This document shows, piece by piece, positions 63,132-64,000 of a stretch of DNA of 64,000 nt (within the stretch, counting starts at the first letter, position 1; each line of letters opens with the position of its first letter). Location: the NCBI GenBank assembly GCA_024103425.1, contig JAGFIS010000004.1, forward strand, positions 158,850-222,849, in the 5' to 3' direction. The notes below the pieces were generated by a model, which saw only the letters and a list, made by a program, of their open reading frames with translations, was not told the origin of the DNA and ran no database searches. Source of the stretch: Chitinophagaceae bacterium. GTDB taxonomy: Bacteria > Bacteroidota > Bacteroidia > Chitinophagales > Chitinophagaceae. The position numbers and the translations under genes were made by a program.

Positions 63132-64000
63132 CTAAAGACGAATAACCTTCCGGTTTATCTGAACTTTATCAGGTGTTACAAGTGTTATGAAGTATAGCCC
63201 ATTACGATACAGAGATAAATCGATAGTCTCTTTATGATAATAGGCACCATTTATATATATTTCTCTTCTTTCGAGTACTCTTCCGTTTGCATCTGACACT
63301 ATCATTACTAATTGACCGGTAACTTTTACTCCAGTAATCTCCATTGTTGTTATTCCAAGGGTAGGATTCGGATATACACTAACACCTTCCTCATAAGTAA
63401 ATATACGCGGAGCACCTACCATCAACATCATGGTATCTTTTCCTGATGCTCCCTTATCGTCTGTTACAGTCAGTTCAAACTCGTAGTTCCCTACTTTTAA
63501 TCCGTTAACTTCTGTCTGCGCATTTTCTGAGGCTACAATGTTCGCACTTTCCGGGCCGGTTAACTGCCTCCAACTGTACGCCTCTATTGTACCGTCTGAG
63601 TCTGTGCCTCTGCCTGTAAGAACTACCGAGTTCTCGGGATATACAATGGTCTTGTTCCCTCCCGCATTCGCTACCGGAGGCTGATTCACAGCAGCGTTTA
63701 CAGTAATCGTTACATCAGCTGTTCCTGTGGCACCTTTATTATCCGTAACCTTCAAACGGAACTTGTATGTCCCCTCTACCAGGGCTGTTACTTCTGTAGT
63801 AGCTGATGATGGACTGGTTATGCTATAACTGACCGGACCCGATACCTTACTCCACTGATAACCTGTAATAGTACCATCCTCGTCTGTTCCACTACCACTG
63901 AGTGTTACTGTATTAGTAGGCAAAGTAATCGTCTGGTTTTGGCCCGCATTGGCCTTCGGGGCTTTGTTTGGTACTGCATTCACAGTTACCTTCATTGTAT
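63132..64000 (-). CDS. PKD-repeat protein with T9SS C-terminal signal (5' end outside the window)
   Basis: About 289 residues of the C-terminal part; the frame stays open to the right edge, and the ATG near 63995 lies within a repeat linker (TMKVTVNA), so it is not the real start. Two PKD/K319-like repeats are visible (about 10-105 and 106-195), each with ANAG-x-x-(Q/K)TI, GSGTDEDG or GRGTDSDG, and FxLxVTDxKGATG-type ends. The last 80 residues are a type IX secretion signal (YPNPTLGITTMEI ... YRNGLYFITLVTPDKVQINRKVIRL). It is a secreted or surface-attached protein of unknown activity. Confidence 0.9.
   Translation of the reverse strand, partial: TMKVTVNAVPNKAPKANAGQNQTITLPTNTVTLSGSGTDEDGTITGYQWSKVSGPVSYSITSPSSATTEVTALVEGTYKFRLKVTDNKGATGTADVTITVNAAVNQPPVANAGGNKTIVYPENSVVLTGRGTDSDGTIEAYSWRQLTGPESANIVASENAQTEVNGLKVGNYEFELTVTDDKGASGKDTMMLMVGAPRIFTYEEGVSVYPNPTLGITTMEITGVKVTGQLVMIVSDANGRVLERREIYINGAYYHKETIDLSLYRNGLYFITLVTPDKVQINRKVIRL

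Overview
The window looks like chromosomal DNA of a Bacteroidota bacterium, most likely Chitinophagaceae or close kin. The reasons are: several promoters with the Bacteroidota -7 element TAnnTTTG and no clear Shine-Dalgarno sequences; a sigma factor without region 1.1 that begins MRQLKIS; a TANFOR-type surface-protein operon; a type IX secretion C-terminal signal at the right edge; a DUF4369/TlpA thioredoxin; and a NagB-PIG-L fusion. No rRNA, tRNA, CRISPR array, integrase or transposase was seen. Family calls rest on motifs read by eye; nothing was searched against a database.

Layout. 1-2894 (minus): a surface operon of a collagen-like lipoprotein, a beta-barrel and a cut-off TANFOR-like protein. 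3046-3533: a block of five ~107-bp repeats. 3572-6203 (minus): a LuxR-type response regulator and its TPR histidine kinase; a 22-bp motif in front of the regulator recurs in front of the collagen-like gene. 6529-8908: a serine hydrolase and a lipoprotein. 9199-10986: atpD-atpC with promoter and terminator. 11902-16858 (minus): a six-gene cluster that looks like a nitric-oxide or Fe-S damage response (Rrf2 regulator, DUF59, NnrS/heme-copper-like membrane protein, DUF1858/DUF2249 protein, lipoprotein, and a RIC/ScdA-type repair protein carrying three DUF2249 units), with an FNR/DNR-like box upstream. 17047-29169: scpA, two pseudouridine synthases, rimM, a sigma-70 factor, an LptF/G permease, an M20 peptidase, a TlpA-like protein and a Sel1-repeat protein. 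29170-39607: rlmN, a polysaccharide deacetylase, nagA, pdxJ, an alkyltransferase, a VIT/CCC1 transporter, rpe and der.

39968-46142 is a complete suf operon (sufB-C-D-S-E, a DUF59/SufT-like gene and an Rrf2 regulator) whose promoter carries a perfect 10-bp inverted repeat over the -33 element. Then come an ECF sigma factor with a putative anti-sigma, a C40 peptidase, the NagB-PIG-L fusion (48654-50573), a HipA-like kinase overlapping a DUF3037 gene (51500-52643), pncB, and a three-gene operon of a secreted PIG-L deacetylase, a 37-residue membrane protein and a sodium:solute symporter (54737-58929). The right end has a purine nucleoside phosphorylase, a large porin-like protein, an HMA-domain protein, a GNAT acetyltransferase and the C-terminal end of a PKD-repeat T9SS substrate.

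Main themes are Fe-S assembly and repair (two Rrf2 regulators and two DUF59 proteins in separate operons), amino-sugar use (nagA, NagB-PIG-L, NodB- and PIG-L-type deacetylases), and regulation of the cell surface.
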